A program made the translations under genes and the position numbers. A DNA stretch of 64,000 nt from Serpens sp035497915 (GTDB lineage: Bacteria; Pseudomonadota; Gammaproteobacteria; Pseudomonadales; Pseudomonadaceae). Of this stretch, positions 44,902-54,566 are shown piece after piece (the first letter of the stretch is position 1; every line of letters starts with the position of its first letter). Under the pieces are notes generated by a model that was not told where the DNA came from, did not search any database, and saw only the letters and a program-made list of their open reading frames with translations. The stretch spans positions 7,689-71,688 of the forward strand of contig NZ_DATJCS010000009.1 of assembly GCF_035497915.1 (NCBI RefSeq), given 5' to 3'.

Positions 44902-46511
44902 TGCAGCAGACGCCGCCGCAACCGGCCCCCATCAAGACCCGGCGCTGGAACGTGTCGCTGGTGTGGATCGTGCCGATCGTGGCCCTGCTGCTGGGCGCCT
45001 CGCTGGTGGTGCGCAACTGGATGCAGGAAGGTCCGACCCTCACCATTACCTTCAGGACCGGGGAAGGACTGGTGGCCAACAAGACGGAGGTCAGGTACCG
45101 CAATCTGGCCATCGGTCAGGTGACCGCGATCAAGCTGGCCGAGGACAAGAAAAGCGTGAAGGCCACCGTGCGCCTGTCCAAGGAGGCGGAGTCGTTCGCC
45201 AGCGAGGATTCCCAGTTCTGGGTGGTGCGTCCGCGCATCGGCGCCAGCGGCGTCACCGGGCTGGATACCCTGGTGTCGGGCAGCTTCATCGGCGCCGACG
45301 CCGGTCAGTCGACGCGGCGCGCCGAACATTTCATCGGGCTCGAATCTCCACCGCCCATCACCTACGGGGAGGAGGGCAAGCGCTTTCTCCTCTCGGCGCC
45401 GGACCTTGGCTCGCTGGACATTGGCTCCCCCATCTATTACCGCAGGATTCCGGTGGGCCAGGTGATTTCCTACGCGCTGGATGCCGATGGCAGAAGCGTC
45501 ACCATCGAGATTTTCATTCGTGCCCCACACGATGCGTATGTCACCGCGAGTACCCGCTTCTGGAATGCCAGCGGCATCGATGTGACCCTGGACGCCAAGG
45601 GCATCCGGGTCGATACCGCGTCGCTGGCATCGATGCTGGCCGGTGGGCTGGCCTTCCGTTCCCCGGCGTTTGCCCCGGTCGGCCAGCCCGCGGCACAAGG
45701 ACAGCGCTTCCAGCTGTTTGCCGACGAGCAGAGCGCGCTGGCGCCACCCACCGGTGAAGAGAAGTTCATTCGCCTGCGCTTCGATCAGGCGATGCGCGGG
45801 CTGGCGGTGGGCGCACCGGTTGAGTTCATGGGGGTCGAGTTCGGCAAGGTCATTGCGGTGCAACTGGACTTCGATGAAGAGAAGCGGACGTTCCCGGTCA
45901 TGGTCGATGCGGTGATCTATCCGGATCGTCTCGGGCCGGCCCATGCCAAGATGCTCAAGGCGCTGAAGCACTCACCCGACGACGAAACGGCCACCGCGCG
46001 GCTGATCGGCAATTTCGTGGAGCATGGCCTGCGCGCCCAGGCGCGCAGCGGCAGCCTGCTGACCGGTCAGCTGTACGTGTCCCTGGACTTCTATCCGCAC
46101 GAGCCGCCCGTAGAATTCGATCTGTCGGAGCGGCCGATCCGCATTCCCACCATGCCCGGCAACCTGGAAAGGGTTCAGGAGCAACTGCAGCAACTGGTCG
46201 ACAAGCTCAGTCAGCTGCCGTTCGAACGCATCGTCACCAATCTGGATGGCAACCTGAACGAGCTGCGCCAGGGGCTCCGCTTCTTCAATCGGCAGACCCT
46301 GCCGGGTCTGCAGACGACCCTTGAAGAGCTACAAAAAACGCTGGAGTCGGCCAATCGCACGCTTGCCGACGATTCCCCGCAGCGACAGCAACTCAACCAG
46401 GCCCTCAATGAGCTGCGGCGCATGTCCCGTTCGCTGCGCGAGCTGACCGACTATCTGGGCCGGCATCCCGAATCGCTGATCCGGGGCCGCCCGAAAGCCT
46501 CCGAACCCTGA
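44901..46511 (+). CDS. pqiB: PqiB-type MCE protein (intermembrane transport)
   Basis: 536 residues. One N-terminal membrane helix (about 18-38), three MCE/MlaD domains (about 44-135, 155-235, 285-375; e.g. FRTGEGLVANKTEVRYRNLAIGQV), then a long helical region (about 425-520, LQTTLEELQKTLESANRTL). E. coli PqiB forms a stacked hexameric tube with a coiled-coil needle reaching towards the outer membrane. The domain count matches PqiB (three) rather than YebT (seven). Confidence 0.94.
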   Translation: MQQTPPQPAPIKTRRWNVSLVWIVPIVALLLGASLVVRNWMQEGPTLTITFRTGEGLVANKTEVRYRNLAIGQVTAIKLAEDKKSVKATVRLSKEAESFASEDSQFWVVRPRIGASGVTGLDTLVSGSFIGADAGQSTRRAEHFIGLESPPPITYGEEGKRFLLSAPDLGSLDIGSPIYYRRIPVGQVISYALDADGRSVTIEIFIRAPHDAYVTASTRFWNASGIDVTLDAKGIRVDTASLASMLAGGLAFRSPAFAPVGQPAAQGQRFQLFADEQSALAPPTGEEKFIRLRFDQAMRGLAVGAPVEFMGVEFGKVIAVQLDFDEEKRTFPVMVDAVIYPDRLGPAHAKMLKALKHSPDDETATARLIGNFVEHGLRAQARSGSLLTGQLYVSLDFYPHEPPVEFDLSERPIRIPTMPGNLERVQEQLQQLVDKLSQLPFERIVTNLDGNLNELRQGLRFFNRQTLPGLQTTLEELQKTLESANRTLADDSPQRQQLNQALNELRRMSRSLRELTDYLGRHPESLIRGRPKASEP

Positions 46512-46521
46512 GGGGGAGCCC

Positions 46522-47118
46522 ATGTCGATGCTGCCCGAATACCTGTCGAGTCGCCTGGCGCCGGCCCTGGCGATCGGTCTGGCGCTGATCCTCGCCGCCT
46601 GCGCGAGTGAGCCGGTCAACTTTCACACCCTGGTTCCCTCTTACGGGGCGCCGGCCGCTGCTCAGACACCGGGCATGGATATCCGCCTCGAGCCGGTGGC
46701 GGTGCCGGCTCAGGTGGACCGTACGCAAATCGTCATTCGCCAGGGACGCAGTGGCCTGTGGGTCCTCGAAACCGAGTGGTGGGGCGCTCCACTGGTCGAC
46801 GAAATCCACAGCGCATTGCAGTACCAGCTGAATCCACCGCCAGGTTCGCCGCCGACCCAACCCAAGGCTTCGCTATGGGTCGACGTGCAACGCTTCGATT
46901 CGGTGCTCGGGGAGTACGCCCTGCTGGACGTGAAATGGCGGCTCAAGCCGCTGGGTTCGGGCGCCGAGACCCATTGCCATACGGTCCTGAAAACCCCGGC
47001 CGGCGACGCCCTGGAGACGTTGGTGAATGCGCACCAGACCAATCTGATCACCCTGGCGGCGTTGGTCGTCGAGGCGAGTCGCGGCCGGTTGCGCAGCTGC
47101 GCGGGCGGCGGTGGATAA
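46522..47118 (+). CDS. pqiC: PqiC-type outer-membrane lipoprotein (ABC-type auxiliary domain)
   Basis: 198 residues with a lipoprotein signal ending LAAC (lipidated Cys27). The rest matches the PqiC/YmbA family: HTLVPSYG near the start, LEPVAVPAQVDRTQIVIR and WWGAPLVDEIHSALQYQL. It likely forms the outer-membrane end of the PqiB tunnel. Starts 10 nt after pqiB; last gene of the pqi operon. Confidence 0.9.
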   Translation: MSMLPEYLSSRLAPALAIGLALILAACASEPVNFHTLVPSYGAPAAAQTPGMDIRLEPVAVPAQVDRTQIVIRQGRSGLWVLETEWWGAPLVDEIHSALQYQLNPPPGSPPTQPKASLWVDVQRFDSVLGEYALLDVKWRLKPLGSGAETHCHTVLKTPAGDALETLVNAHQTNLITLAALVVEASRGRLRSCAGGGG

Positions 47119-47190
47119 GTTCGGGACCACCGCCTGGAAGGGTTGGGGGGGCGCACCGGGAATGCCCCGGATGAACAACCTACCCAGAGA

Positions 47191-48225
47191 TCACATCGAG
47201 CCGACGGATCGGCGCCCACGCCGCCGCAGGCGCAGCGGGTCGAGCAGAAGCACCATCAGGCTGGCGTACAGGCTGATGGCGATGAAAAGGCTCATGCGCA
47301 CCGCGAAGGCATGGTAGACATCCTGCCCATTGGCGCTGTCCTGCACCGACAGGCCGAGCAGGATGAGCATGGTCGCCTGGGTGTTCAGCCAGAATCCCGG
47401 GCTTTGCCGGCTCGGCCGCAGGCCGTAGAGCTTGCGCGCCAGCAGCAGACCGACCAGCAGCATCCACAGGAAAAACATCCACAGGTGCACGAACAGGCCC
47501 AGCGCCCACCAGAACAGCATGGCCAGCAGGCCGCCGAGCAGGGTCGAGCCGAGCAGTTCCCGGACGGCCGTGCGCACCGGGGTCCCACCGCTCTGCTGGC
47601 CAAGGCTGACCGCCTTGAGAATGATCGCCAGGTAAGCGGACGGGTCGATCAGCGCCAGTAGGTAGGTCGGCATCACCACCAGCGTGGCCTGCAAGGCGAT
47701 CCAGTCGGCATCCTCGGACAGCGGCGTCACCGCCGGCGCGGGCGTTACGCCGGGCGGTTCGGGAAACAGCACATGGCCGATCCACAGCGCCAGCACGGCG
47801 AGCAGCAGCCCCTGGACCAGCGCGCCGATCACCGCGAGCGCCAGGTCGAACTCGACGCTGCCCAGCGCGGAAATCATCGTCAGCCCGATCACCAGAAAGG
47901 TAGTGACCAGCGTGCTGCCGCTGCCCCGCAAACCACGACGAAAGGCCAGGAACAGCGCCACGGCCACCAGCAGCAGGGCGGCTAGCGGGGTGTGCTGCAG
48001 GAGCGGAATCAGCAGCAGCCCGCCGCTGGTGGTAAGCACCACCAGCACGATCAGTCCCAGGCACGCCTTGAGCGGCAGTGGCTGCTTGAGTCGGGCGAGC
48101 AGGAACGTGGCCAGCAGCGGGGCAATGAACGGCAGCGGCAGGCCGAGACCGAAGCTGGCCGCCAGGCACAGCGCGGTGCCGCAGGCCAGGCGCAGCGCCC
48201 GGCGGGCCCGCGGATCAGTAGGCAT
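47191..48225 (-). CDS. DUF2955 (FUSC-related) inner-membrane protein
   Basis: 344 residues with about ten membrane helices in two blocks (1-160 and 190-335) joined by a short polar loop. It resembles the DUF2955 group, related to FUSC/aromatic-acid-exporter proteins, found next to HlyD adaptors. The preceding HlyD gene overlaps it by 11 nt. It probably provides the inner-membrane part of an export system; substrate unknown. Confidence 0.83.
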   Translation of the reverse strand: MPTDPRARRALRLACGTALCLAASFGLGLPLPFIAPLLATFLLARLKQPLPLKACLGLIVLVVLTTSGGLLLIPLLQHTPLAALLLVAVALFLAFRRGLRGSGSTLVTTFLVIGLTMISALGSVEFDLALAVIGALVQGLLLAVLALWIGHVLFPEPPGVTPAPAVTPLSEDADWIALQATLVVMPTYLLALIDPSAYLAIILKAVSLGQQSGGTPVRTAVRELLGSTLLGGLLAMLFWWALGLFVHLWMFFLWMLLVGLLLARKLYGLRPSRQSPGFWLNTQATMLILLGLSVQDSANGQDVYHAFAVRMSLFIAISLYASLMVLLLDPLRLRRRGRRSVGSM

Positions 48226-49342
48226 AGGCCAGCCAGCTCATCAGGTAGAGGAACCCGCGGCCGAGCGGATTGAGAGGGTTGCCCCGGGTGGGGAAGGCCA
48301 TGACATCCGCCTGGCCGCCCACGCGGATGCCCCGCAGGTGGGTCAGTTCGTCGCGATCGATCTCGACGATCACCGGAAAACGCTGCGCCGGGCGCAGCCA
48401 GTCCCGGCTGTTCTCCACGCTCGGCAGGCTGCCGGGCGCGGTGCTCGAGCCGACACTGACGCCATAACCGACGCTGCGCACCCGGCCACTGAAGACCCGG
48501 CCGGGCAGGGCATCCAGCACGATGCCCACCGGGGTGCCGGGCACCACCCGGCCCAGGTTGTTCTCGGTCATCTCCGCCTGGATCCACACATCCTGCAGGG
48601 TAATCAGCGTCATCACCGGATTGCCGGCCACGGCGAACTGGCCGACGTCGGTGCGCAGGTCGGTGATCAGCCCGGCCGTGCGGGCCCGCACCTGGGTATT
48701 GGCCAGGTCCAGCTCGGCCTTTTCCAGGGTGGCGGCCGCGCTGCGCAGCAGGGCGTTCTGCTCTTCGCTGCCGCCCTGCTGTTCACGGGCGCGTTGCACC
48801 TCGGCCTGGGCCATCGCCACCTGGCTGTCGGCCTCGGCGTGGGTGGCCCGCGACACTTCCAGGCGGCGCAGGGAGATGGTGCCCGGATCGTCCCGGTACA
48901 GGCTTTCGAGGCGCTGGCGATCCTGCCGGGCCTTGAGCGCATTGGCTTCGGCGGCCGCCAGCTTGGCCAGCGCCGAGTCGATGCCGGCGGTGCTGGCGGC
49001 GATCTGCCGGCGGGTCGATTCGAGATCGGCGCGGGCCCGCGCCACGGCGATCCGGTACTGCTCGGGGTCCACCTCGAAGAGCAGTGCGCCGGCGTCGACC
49101 ATCTGATTGTTGCGCGCCTGCACACGCACCACCCGGCCGGCCACTTCCGCCGCCACCGGCACGATGAAGGCCTGCACACGGGCCTGCTGGGTATAGGGCG
49201 TGAAACGGTCGGCGAGCAGGTACCAGACCAGGCTGACGACGATCAGCCAGACCACCCGGCGAACGCCCTTGTCCACCGGCGCGCTGGGCGCGGCGGGGGG
49301 CGTTTCCGGTTCCGCCACCGAGGCGGCGGGCTGCTCGTTCAT
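48215..49342 (-). CDS. HlyD-family membrane fusion (adaptor) protein
   Basis: 375 residues. N-terminal membrane anchor (RRVVWLIVVSLVWYLLA, about 28-45), a lipoyl/barrel-sandwich half (VPVAAEVAGRVVRVQARNNQMVDAGALLFEVDPEQY), a long helical hairpin (about 105-210) and the second lipoyl half (VRARTAGLITDLRTDVGQFAV). It bridges inner-membrane transporter and outer-membrane channel. Overlaps the outer-membrane factor gene by 4 nt and DUF2955 by 11 nt. Confidence 0.92.
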   Translation of the reverse strand: MNEQPAASVAEPETPPAAPSAPVDKGVRRVVWLIVVSLVWYLLADRFTPYTQQARVQAFIVPVAAEVAGRVVRVQARNNQMVDAGALLFEVDPEQYRIAVARARADLESTRRQIAASTAGIDSALAKLAAAEANALKARQDRQRLESLYRDDPGTISLRRLEVSRATHAEADSQVAMAQAEVQRAREQQGGSEEQNALLRSAAATLEKAELDLANTQVRARTAGLITDLRTDVGQFAVAGNPVMTLITLQDVWIQAEMTENNLGRVVPGTPVGIVLDALPGRVFSGRVRSVGYGVSVGSSTAPGSLPSVENSRDWLRPAQRFPVIVEIDRDELTHLRGIRVGGQADVMAFPTRGNPLNPLGRGFLYLMSWLAYAY

Positions 49343-50832
49343 CGGGGCGCTCCTGTGCCGGGCTCGTCCAGTAGATCGCCCCAGTGGGTGCGTTGTTGCA
49401 TCTGCTCGCGGGTCGCCGCGTCGACCCAGGGTTGCGTGCCGTACCAGCCGCCACCGAGTGCCCGGTACAGGGCGATGAGGTTGCTGACCGCGCTGTAGCG
49501 GGTCAGCAGGTAGCTGTCCTGTTGCACCAGCAGGGCCCGCTGGGCATCCAGCACGCGCTGGAAGTCCGCCAGGCCTTCGCGGTACTGGGCGCTGGCCAGG
49601 CTCAGCGAGCGTTCGGCCGATTGCGCCGCCTCGCCGAGGATGCGCTCGCGCTCCAGTGCCTTGCTCAGGCCGCGGGCGGCATCATCGGCCTCGCGCGCCG
49701 CCTGGCGGACGGCGTCGCGGTAGACCTCGATCAACTGCTGCAGGCGGGCGTCCTGCACGCGGACGTTGTGACGGGTGCGGGTGAAATCCAGGTTCCAGCG
49801 CAAGCTGGGGCCGCCAAGCAGGTCCAGGGTGTCGGGCGCGCCGCTCAGCGAGCTGGTGGACCAGACGATGCTGCCCAGCAGGCTCAGCGACGGGTAGAGA
49901 TCCGCCTGGGCCACGCCGACCAGGGCCGACTGGGCGGCGACATTCAGCTCGGCGGCGCGAATGTCCGGCCGGCGGCGCAGCAGATTGGCCGGAACGTCTT
50001 CCAGCACGGCGTGATCGACCAGTGGGATCAACCCCTCACGCTCGGCCAGTTCCGCCAACGGAGCCGGTGGTCGGCCGACCAGCACGGCCAGTGCGTTGCG
50101 TGTGTTCAGCACCTGGTCCTCCAGCTCGGGAATGCTGCTCGCCGTGGCCAGGTACTGGGTCTTGGCCTGCTGCAGATCGAGTTCGTCGCTCTGCCCGCTG
50201 GCAAACAGCTTTTCGGTAATTTCGAAGCTGCGCTTCTGCAGCGCGGCATTTTCCCTCGCCACGCGCAGGCGGGCCTCGGTGGTACGCAGCAGGTAATAGG
50301 TGTCCGCGACCTGCGCCCGCAGCAGCACGCGCACATCGTCGTAGTTGGCCTGGGCGGCGAAATAGCTGGCGTCGGCCGCTTCGATGGCGCGGCTGAAGCG
50401 GCCCCAGAAGTCCAGTTCCCAGCCGATATCCACGCCCAGGCTGTGCTGCCAGAAGTGGCTGTCCTGCGGATTACGGCCGCCGGACTGCTGGCGGTCCAGG
50501 TACAGGCTGTCGGCGCTGGCCTGCTGAACCTGGGGATAACGGCCACGACTGGCAATGCCCAGCTGGGCACGCGCCTCCATGATCCGCAGACCGGCGATCC
50601 TCAGGCTGCTGTTGTGGATATCGGCCTCGGCGATCAGCCGGTCGAGCAGCGGATCGCCGAAGACCTGCCACCAGGCGGACACATCCGGCTCCAGCCGCTG
50701 CTGGCTGGCCAGTGCAATGGCCGGACTGTTCCAATGATCGAGCCAGACTTCCCCCGGTGGCTGAAAGTCCGGGCCCACGCGCATGCAGCCACCGATGACC
50801 AGGACGCCCAGCAGCCACGGGTAGCGCGCCAT
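49339..50832 (-). CDS. Outer-membrane factor lipoprotein (NodT/OprM family)
   Basis: 497 residues. Lipoprotein signal with lipidated Cys16 (VLVIGGCMRVGPDF), then two TolC-like outer-membrane-efflux repeats (about 60-260 and 275-470; conserved GRPPAPLAEL and RRPDIRAAELNVAAQSALVGVAQADLYPSL). It forms the trimeric exit duct. It is 15 nt downstream of the AI-2E gene and overlaps the adaptor gene, so all four minus-strand genes form one operon. Confidence 0.94.
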   Translation of the reverse strand: MARYPWLLGVLVIGGCMRVGPDFQPPGEVWLDHWNSPAIALASQQRLEPDVSAWWQVFGDPLLDRLIAEADIHNSSLRIAGLRIMEARAQLGIASRGRYPQVQQASADSLYLDRQQSGGRNPQDSHFWQHSLGVDIGWELDFWGRFSRAIEAADASYFAAQANYDDVRVLLRAQVADTYYLLRTTEARLRVARENAALQKRSFEITEKLFASGQSDELDLQQAKTQYLATASSIPELEDQVLNTRNALAVLVGRPPAPLAELAEREGLIPLVDHAVLEDVPANLLRRRPDIRAAELNVAAQSALVGVAQADLYPSLSLLGSIVWSTSSLSGAPDTLDLLGGPSLRWNLDFTRTRHNVRVQDARLQQLIEVYRDAVRQAAREADDAARGLSKALERERILGEAAQSAERSLSLASAQYREGLADFQRVLDAQRALLVQQDSYLLTRYSAVSNLIALYRALGGGWYGTQPWVDAATREQMQQRTHWGDLLDEPGTGAPR

Positions 50833-50847
50833 CGCGGCGGCGGCGCT

Positions 50848-51924
50848 TCAGTGGTCAGGCCCAGCGGGCTGGGGTTGGTCCCTGACCCATTGCCAGAACA
50901 GCTGATAACCGACGGCCAGTACCACCGGCCCGATGAACAGGCCGATCACCCCGTTGGTGACCATCCCGCCCAGGGCGCCGATCAGCACCACCGGCATGGG
51001 CACGTTGACGCCCCGGCCCAATAACAGGGGTTTGAGCACGTTATCCGCCAGTCCGGCAATGAACACGTAAATGGCGAACATCATGGGCACGGTGCCGAAG
51101 CCTTCCGTGCTGAACACATAAATGATGACCGGGATGGTGATCAGTGTGGCCGGCAACTGCATGATGCCCAGCAGCAGAACCGCCAGGGCCAGCAGGCCGG
51201 CGCCGGGAACGCCCTTGATCACCAGGGCCACGCCGACCAGCAGCATCTGGATGAAGGCGATGCCCACCACGCCCATCGCCACGGCACGGATGGTGGCGGT
51301 GCACAGCTGGGCGATCTGCGGGCCTTTCTCCGGCCCGGAAAGGCGCGAGGCGATGTCGACCGCGCTGCGGTTGCCCAGCTCGCCATAGGCCATGAAGATG
51401 CCGGCGATGATCAGCGCGACAATGAAGATCAGCAGGCCAATGCCGAGGCCGGCGAGGGAGCCGAGGGCGAGCAGCAGGGCGGCCTTGATCTGCGGCGCAA
51501 AGCGTTGCATCGCACCCGTAAGATCGGTGGAGGCCTGCAGCCAGGTGTCATACAGCGGCCAGCCGGCCAGCGACGCGGCGGGCGGTGGCACGCGGAAATC
51601 GCTGCTGCGGACCAGGCCCACGGACTTTTCCACAGACTCGACCAGCGAAGCGCCCAGCAGGGTGAGGGGTACCAGCAACACCACCACGGCAACCAGCACC
51701 AGTAGCGTGGCGGACCAGCCATCATGGCCGCCCAGGCGGGCACGCACCCGGCGGTGCAGCGGATACAGGGTGACCGCCAGGATCACCGACCAGAGCATCA
51801 GGTTGAGGAACGGACGGAAGATTTCGAAGCAGAACAGCACCAGCACCACGATCAGGCCGGCGCGAATCAGCACATCGAGCAGGTCGCGCGCCTGATTGGA
51901 GTACGCGAAGGGCGGCATCGGCAT
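50848..51924 (-). CDS. AI-2E family (PerM/TqsA-like) permease
   Basis: 358 residues from the ATG at 51924 (MPMPPFAYSNQARDL); the frame stays open upstream for 48 codons but without hydrophobic or family features. About eight membrane helices, with family segments LMLWSVILAVTLYPLHRRV and GLADNVLKPLLLGRGVNVPMPVVLIGALGG. The family includes autoinducer and cation exporters; this substrate is unknown. First gene of the minus-strand operon, divergent from the decarboxylase genes. Confidence 0.88.
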   Translation of the reverse strand: MPMPPFAYSNQARDLLDVLIRAGLIVVLVLFCFEIFRPFLNLMLWSVILAVTLYPLHRRVRARLGGHDGWSATLLVLVAVVVLLVPLTLLGASLVESVEKSVGLVRSSDFRVPPPAASLAGWPLYDTWLQASTDLTGAMQRFAPQIKAALLLALGSLAGLGIGLLIFIVALIIAGIFMAYGELGNRSAVDIASRLSGPEKGPQIAQLCTATIRAVAMGVVGIAFIQMLLVGVALVIKGVPGAGLLALAVLLLGIMQLPATLITIPVIIYVFSTEGFGTVPMMFAIYVFIAGLADNVLKPLLLGRGVNVPMPVVLIGALGGMVTNGVIGLFIGPVVLAVGYQLFWQWVRDQPQPAGPDH

Positions 51925-52194
51925 CGGGGTCTCCTTGCCGCGCTGCGGCGCGGCGAGAGGGGCAACCCTCCGATAGACAGCGCGCCAGGGCAGATTGCAC
52001 GTCGGGAACGGGCTGACGGCGTGCGTGGCCGCGCATCGGAAAACCGAGCCCGCCAGGCACTTCGTCAAGAATCCACCGGTCGGAATTTACACAGCTTCGG
52101 ATACCGCACTGGTGGTAGGGGTATTCTCCGCTCCGGGCATCGTCGCCGAGGATGTCGCTGCAGTGGTGCTCCCCATTTTTCGGGAGATCAACTC

Positions 52195-54495
52195 ATGATT
52201 GGGCGCACGAGTTTTCAGCTGCGCAAGCGAGTTCTGCTGGTCGATGATGACCTGGGACACCCGAACGGGGTACGCGGCCGGGTGTTGCAGGAACTGACGA
52301 ACGAGTTCCGCTCACGCAACACCGACGTGATTGGTGCCGCTTCCTATGAGGACGGCATGGCCGCGGTGGTGTCCGACGCCGCGCTGCATTGCATCTGCGT
52401 CGACTGGACGCTGGGCCGCAACGATACCGAGAGCCATGCCCAGGCGCTGGAGCTGTTGCGCGCCATCCGCCAGCGCCACGAACGGGTGCCGGTGTTTCTG
52501 ATGGCCGATCGCGATGCCAAGCGCAGCATCACCGTCGAAGCCATGGAGCTGGCCGACGAATTCCTCTGGATGCTGGAAGACACCGCGCCGTTCGTCGTCG
52601 GACGGGTTCTCGCCGCGATCGAGCGCTACCTCGACCACCTGCTGCCGCCGTTCACCGATGCGCTGATCCGCTACACCCTGAAGGAAGAGCACTCCTGGGC
52701 GGCGCCCGGCCACCAGGGCGGCATCGCCTTCACCAAGTCGCCGATCGGGCGGGTGTTCTTCGATTTCTTCGGCGAGAACCTGTTTCGCGCCGACAGCGGC
52801 ATCGAGCGCGGCAACCTCGGCTCGGTGCTCGACCACAGCGGCCCGGTCGGCGAGTCCGAGGCCTATGCCGCGCGGATCTTCGGCGCGCACCTGAGCTATG
52901 CGGTGCTCAACGGCACCTCCGGCTCGAATCGCACGATCTTCATGGCCTGCGTCGGCGAAAACCAGTTCGCCCTGTGCGACCGCAACTGCCACAAATCCAT
53001 CGAGCAGGGCCTGGTGCTATGCGGCGGCCTGCCGGTGTACATGACCCCGACCCGCAATCGTTTCGGCATCATCGGTCCGCTGCTGCCGGAACAGTTCGAC
53101 CCGCAGCGCATTGCCGCCGCCATCGCCAACCATCCCCTGCGTGCCCAGGCGCAGGACGACCAGCCGGTCTATGCGGTGCTGACCAACTGCACCTACGACG
53201 GCATGTGCCTGAATGCCGAACGCGCCGAGGCCCTGCTGGCGCAGAGCAGCGACCGTATCCACTTCGACGAGGCCTGGTACGGCTATGCGCGCTTCAATCC
53301 GCTGTACCGCGGGCGCTTCGCCATGCGCGGCGATCCGCTCGAACACCGCGCCGACGCGCCGACGGTGTTCGCCAGCCACTCCACCCACAAGCTGCTGGCG
53401 GCGCTCTCGCAATCTTCGTTCATCCATATCCGCAACGGCCGCAAGCCGATCGAGCACAGCCGCTTCAACGAGTCCTTCGTGATCCAGGCCAGCACCTCGC
53501 CGCTCTACCCGATGTTCGCCTCCAACGAGGTGGGCGCGGCGATGATGGACGGCAGCGGCGGCTACAGCCTGACCCAGGACGCGATTCGCGAAGCGGTGGA
53601 CTTCCGCCAGGCGCTGGCGCGTGTCCATCGCGAGTTTGCCAGCCGTGGCGACTGGTTCTTCCAGCCGTGGAACGCGCCCCGGGTTCGCGACGCAAGCGGC
53701 ACGTGGGTCGATTTCGTCGATGCCGATGCCGAGCTGCTGGCGACGGATCCTGCCTGCTGGGAACTGGAGCCGGGTGCGCAATGGCACGGCTTCGCCGGAC
53801 TGGAAGAGGGCTGGTGTCTGCTCGATCCGATCAAGGTCGGCATCATGGTGCCGGGCATGGGGGTCGACGGCACACTGGAGGCCGAAGGCATCCCCGCGCC
53901 CGTTCTCGGCGCCTTCTTCTACCGCAACAACATCGTGCCCTCGCGCATCACCGATTTCATGGTGCTGTGCCTGTTCAGCATCGGAGTGACCAAGGGCAAG
54001 TGGGCCACCTTGATCAACGTGATGCTGGCCTTCAAGCGCCACTACGACTGCAACCTGACGCTGGAGCGGGTGCTGCCCGATCTGGTGGCCGCGCATCCCG
54101 CGCGCTACAGCGGCATGGGCCTGCGCGATCTGAGCCGCGAGATGTTCGAGCACATGCGCAGCAGCCGCATGGACAGTCTGCAGGCCGAGGCCTTTGGCCA
54201 GCTGCCGCCGATCGAGCGCAGCCCGCGCGCCGCCTTTCAGGCCCTGCAGGCCGGCGACGCCGAACTGCTGCCGCTGTCGCAGGCGGCGGGCCGGGTCACC
54301 GGCGTCGGCGTGATGCCCTATCCGCCGGGCATCCCGATCGTCATGCCCGGCGAGAACCTGGGGCCGGCGGATGGCCCCTGGCTTCGTTACATCGGGGCCT
54401 TGCAGGACTGGGGCAACCGGTTTCCCGGATTCGAGAAGGAAGTGTCAGGGGCGGTGCACAAGGACGGCGACTACCACTTCTGGTGTTTGAAGTAA
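52195..54495 (+). CDS. Biodegradative-type Orn/Lys/Arg decarboxylase, AdiA-like (first copy)
   Basis: 766 residues, fold-type I PLP decarboxylase. N-terminal receiver-like wing domain (about 12-135), PLP core (about 145-580) with HFDEAWYGYARFNP and catalytic Lys399 in HSTHKLLAAL, C-terminal domain (about 590-766). Segments SWAAPGHQGGIAFTKSP, GIERGNLGS and GTSGSNRTI resemble E. coli arginine decarboxylase AdiA more than lysine or ornithine enzymes, so arginine is the best guess. The wing keeps acidic residues (DDD 17-19, Asp70). Divergent from the AI-2E operon across a 270-nt gap in which no clear promoter was found. Confidence 0.93.
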   Translation: MIGRTSFQLRKRVLLVDDDLGHPNGVRGRVLQELTNEFRSRNTDVIGAASYEDGMAAVVSDAALHCICVDWTLGRNDTESHAQALELLRAIRQRHERVPVFLMADRDAKRSITVEAMELADEFLWMLEDTAPFVVGRVLAAIERYLDHLLPPFTDALIRYTLKEEHSWAAPGHQGGIAFTKSPIGRVFFDFFGENLFRADSGIERGNLGSVLDHSGPVGESEAYAARIFGAHLSYAVLNGTSGSNRTIFMACVGENQFALCDRNCHKSIEQGLVLCGGLPVYMTPTRNRFGIIGPLLPEQFDPQRIAAAIANHPLRAQAQDDQPVYAVLTNCTYDGMCLNAERAEALLAQSSDRIHFDEAWYGYARFNPLYRGRFAMRGDPLEHRADAPTVFASHSTHKLLAALSQSSFIHIRNGRKPIEHSRFNESFVIQASTSPLYPMFASNEVGAAMMDGSGGYSLTQDAIREAVDFRQALARVHREFASRGDWFFQPWNAPRVRDASGTWVDFVDADAELLATDPACWELEPGAQWHGFAGLEEGWCLLDPIKVGIMVPGMGVDGTLEAEGIPAPVLGAFFYRNNIVPSRITDFMVLCLFSIGVTKGKWATLINVMLAFKRHYDCNLTLERVLPDLVAAHPARYSGMGLRDLSREMFEHMRSSRMDSLQAEAFGQLPPIERSPRAAFQALQAGDAELLPLSQAAGRVTGVGVMPYPPGIPIVMPGENLGPADGPWLRYIGALQDWGNRFPGFEKEVSGAVHKDGDYHFWCLK

Positions 54496-54566
54496 GCCAA
54501 ACGTTGCCTGTGCCGCGGCCCTGTCCCCGGCGACAGCCGTAGCCCGTCCTCCAAGAGGGTTTTGCA

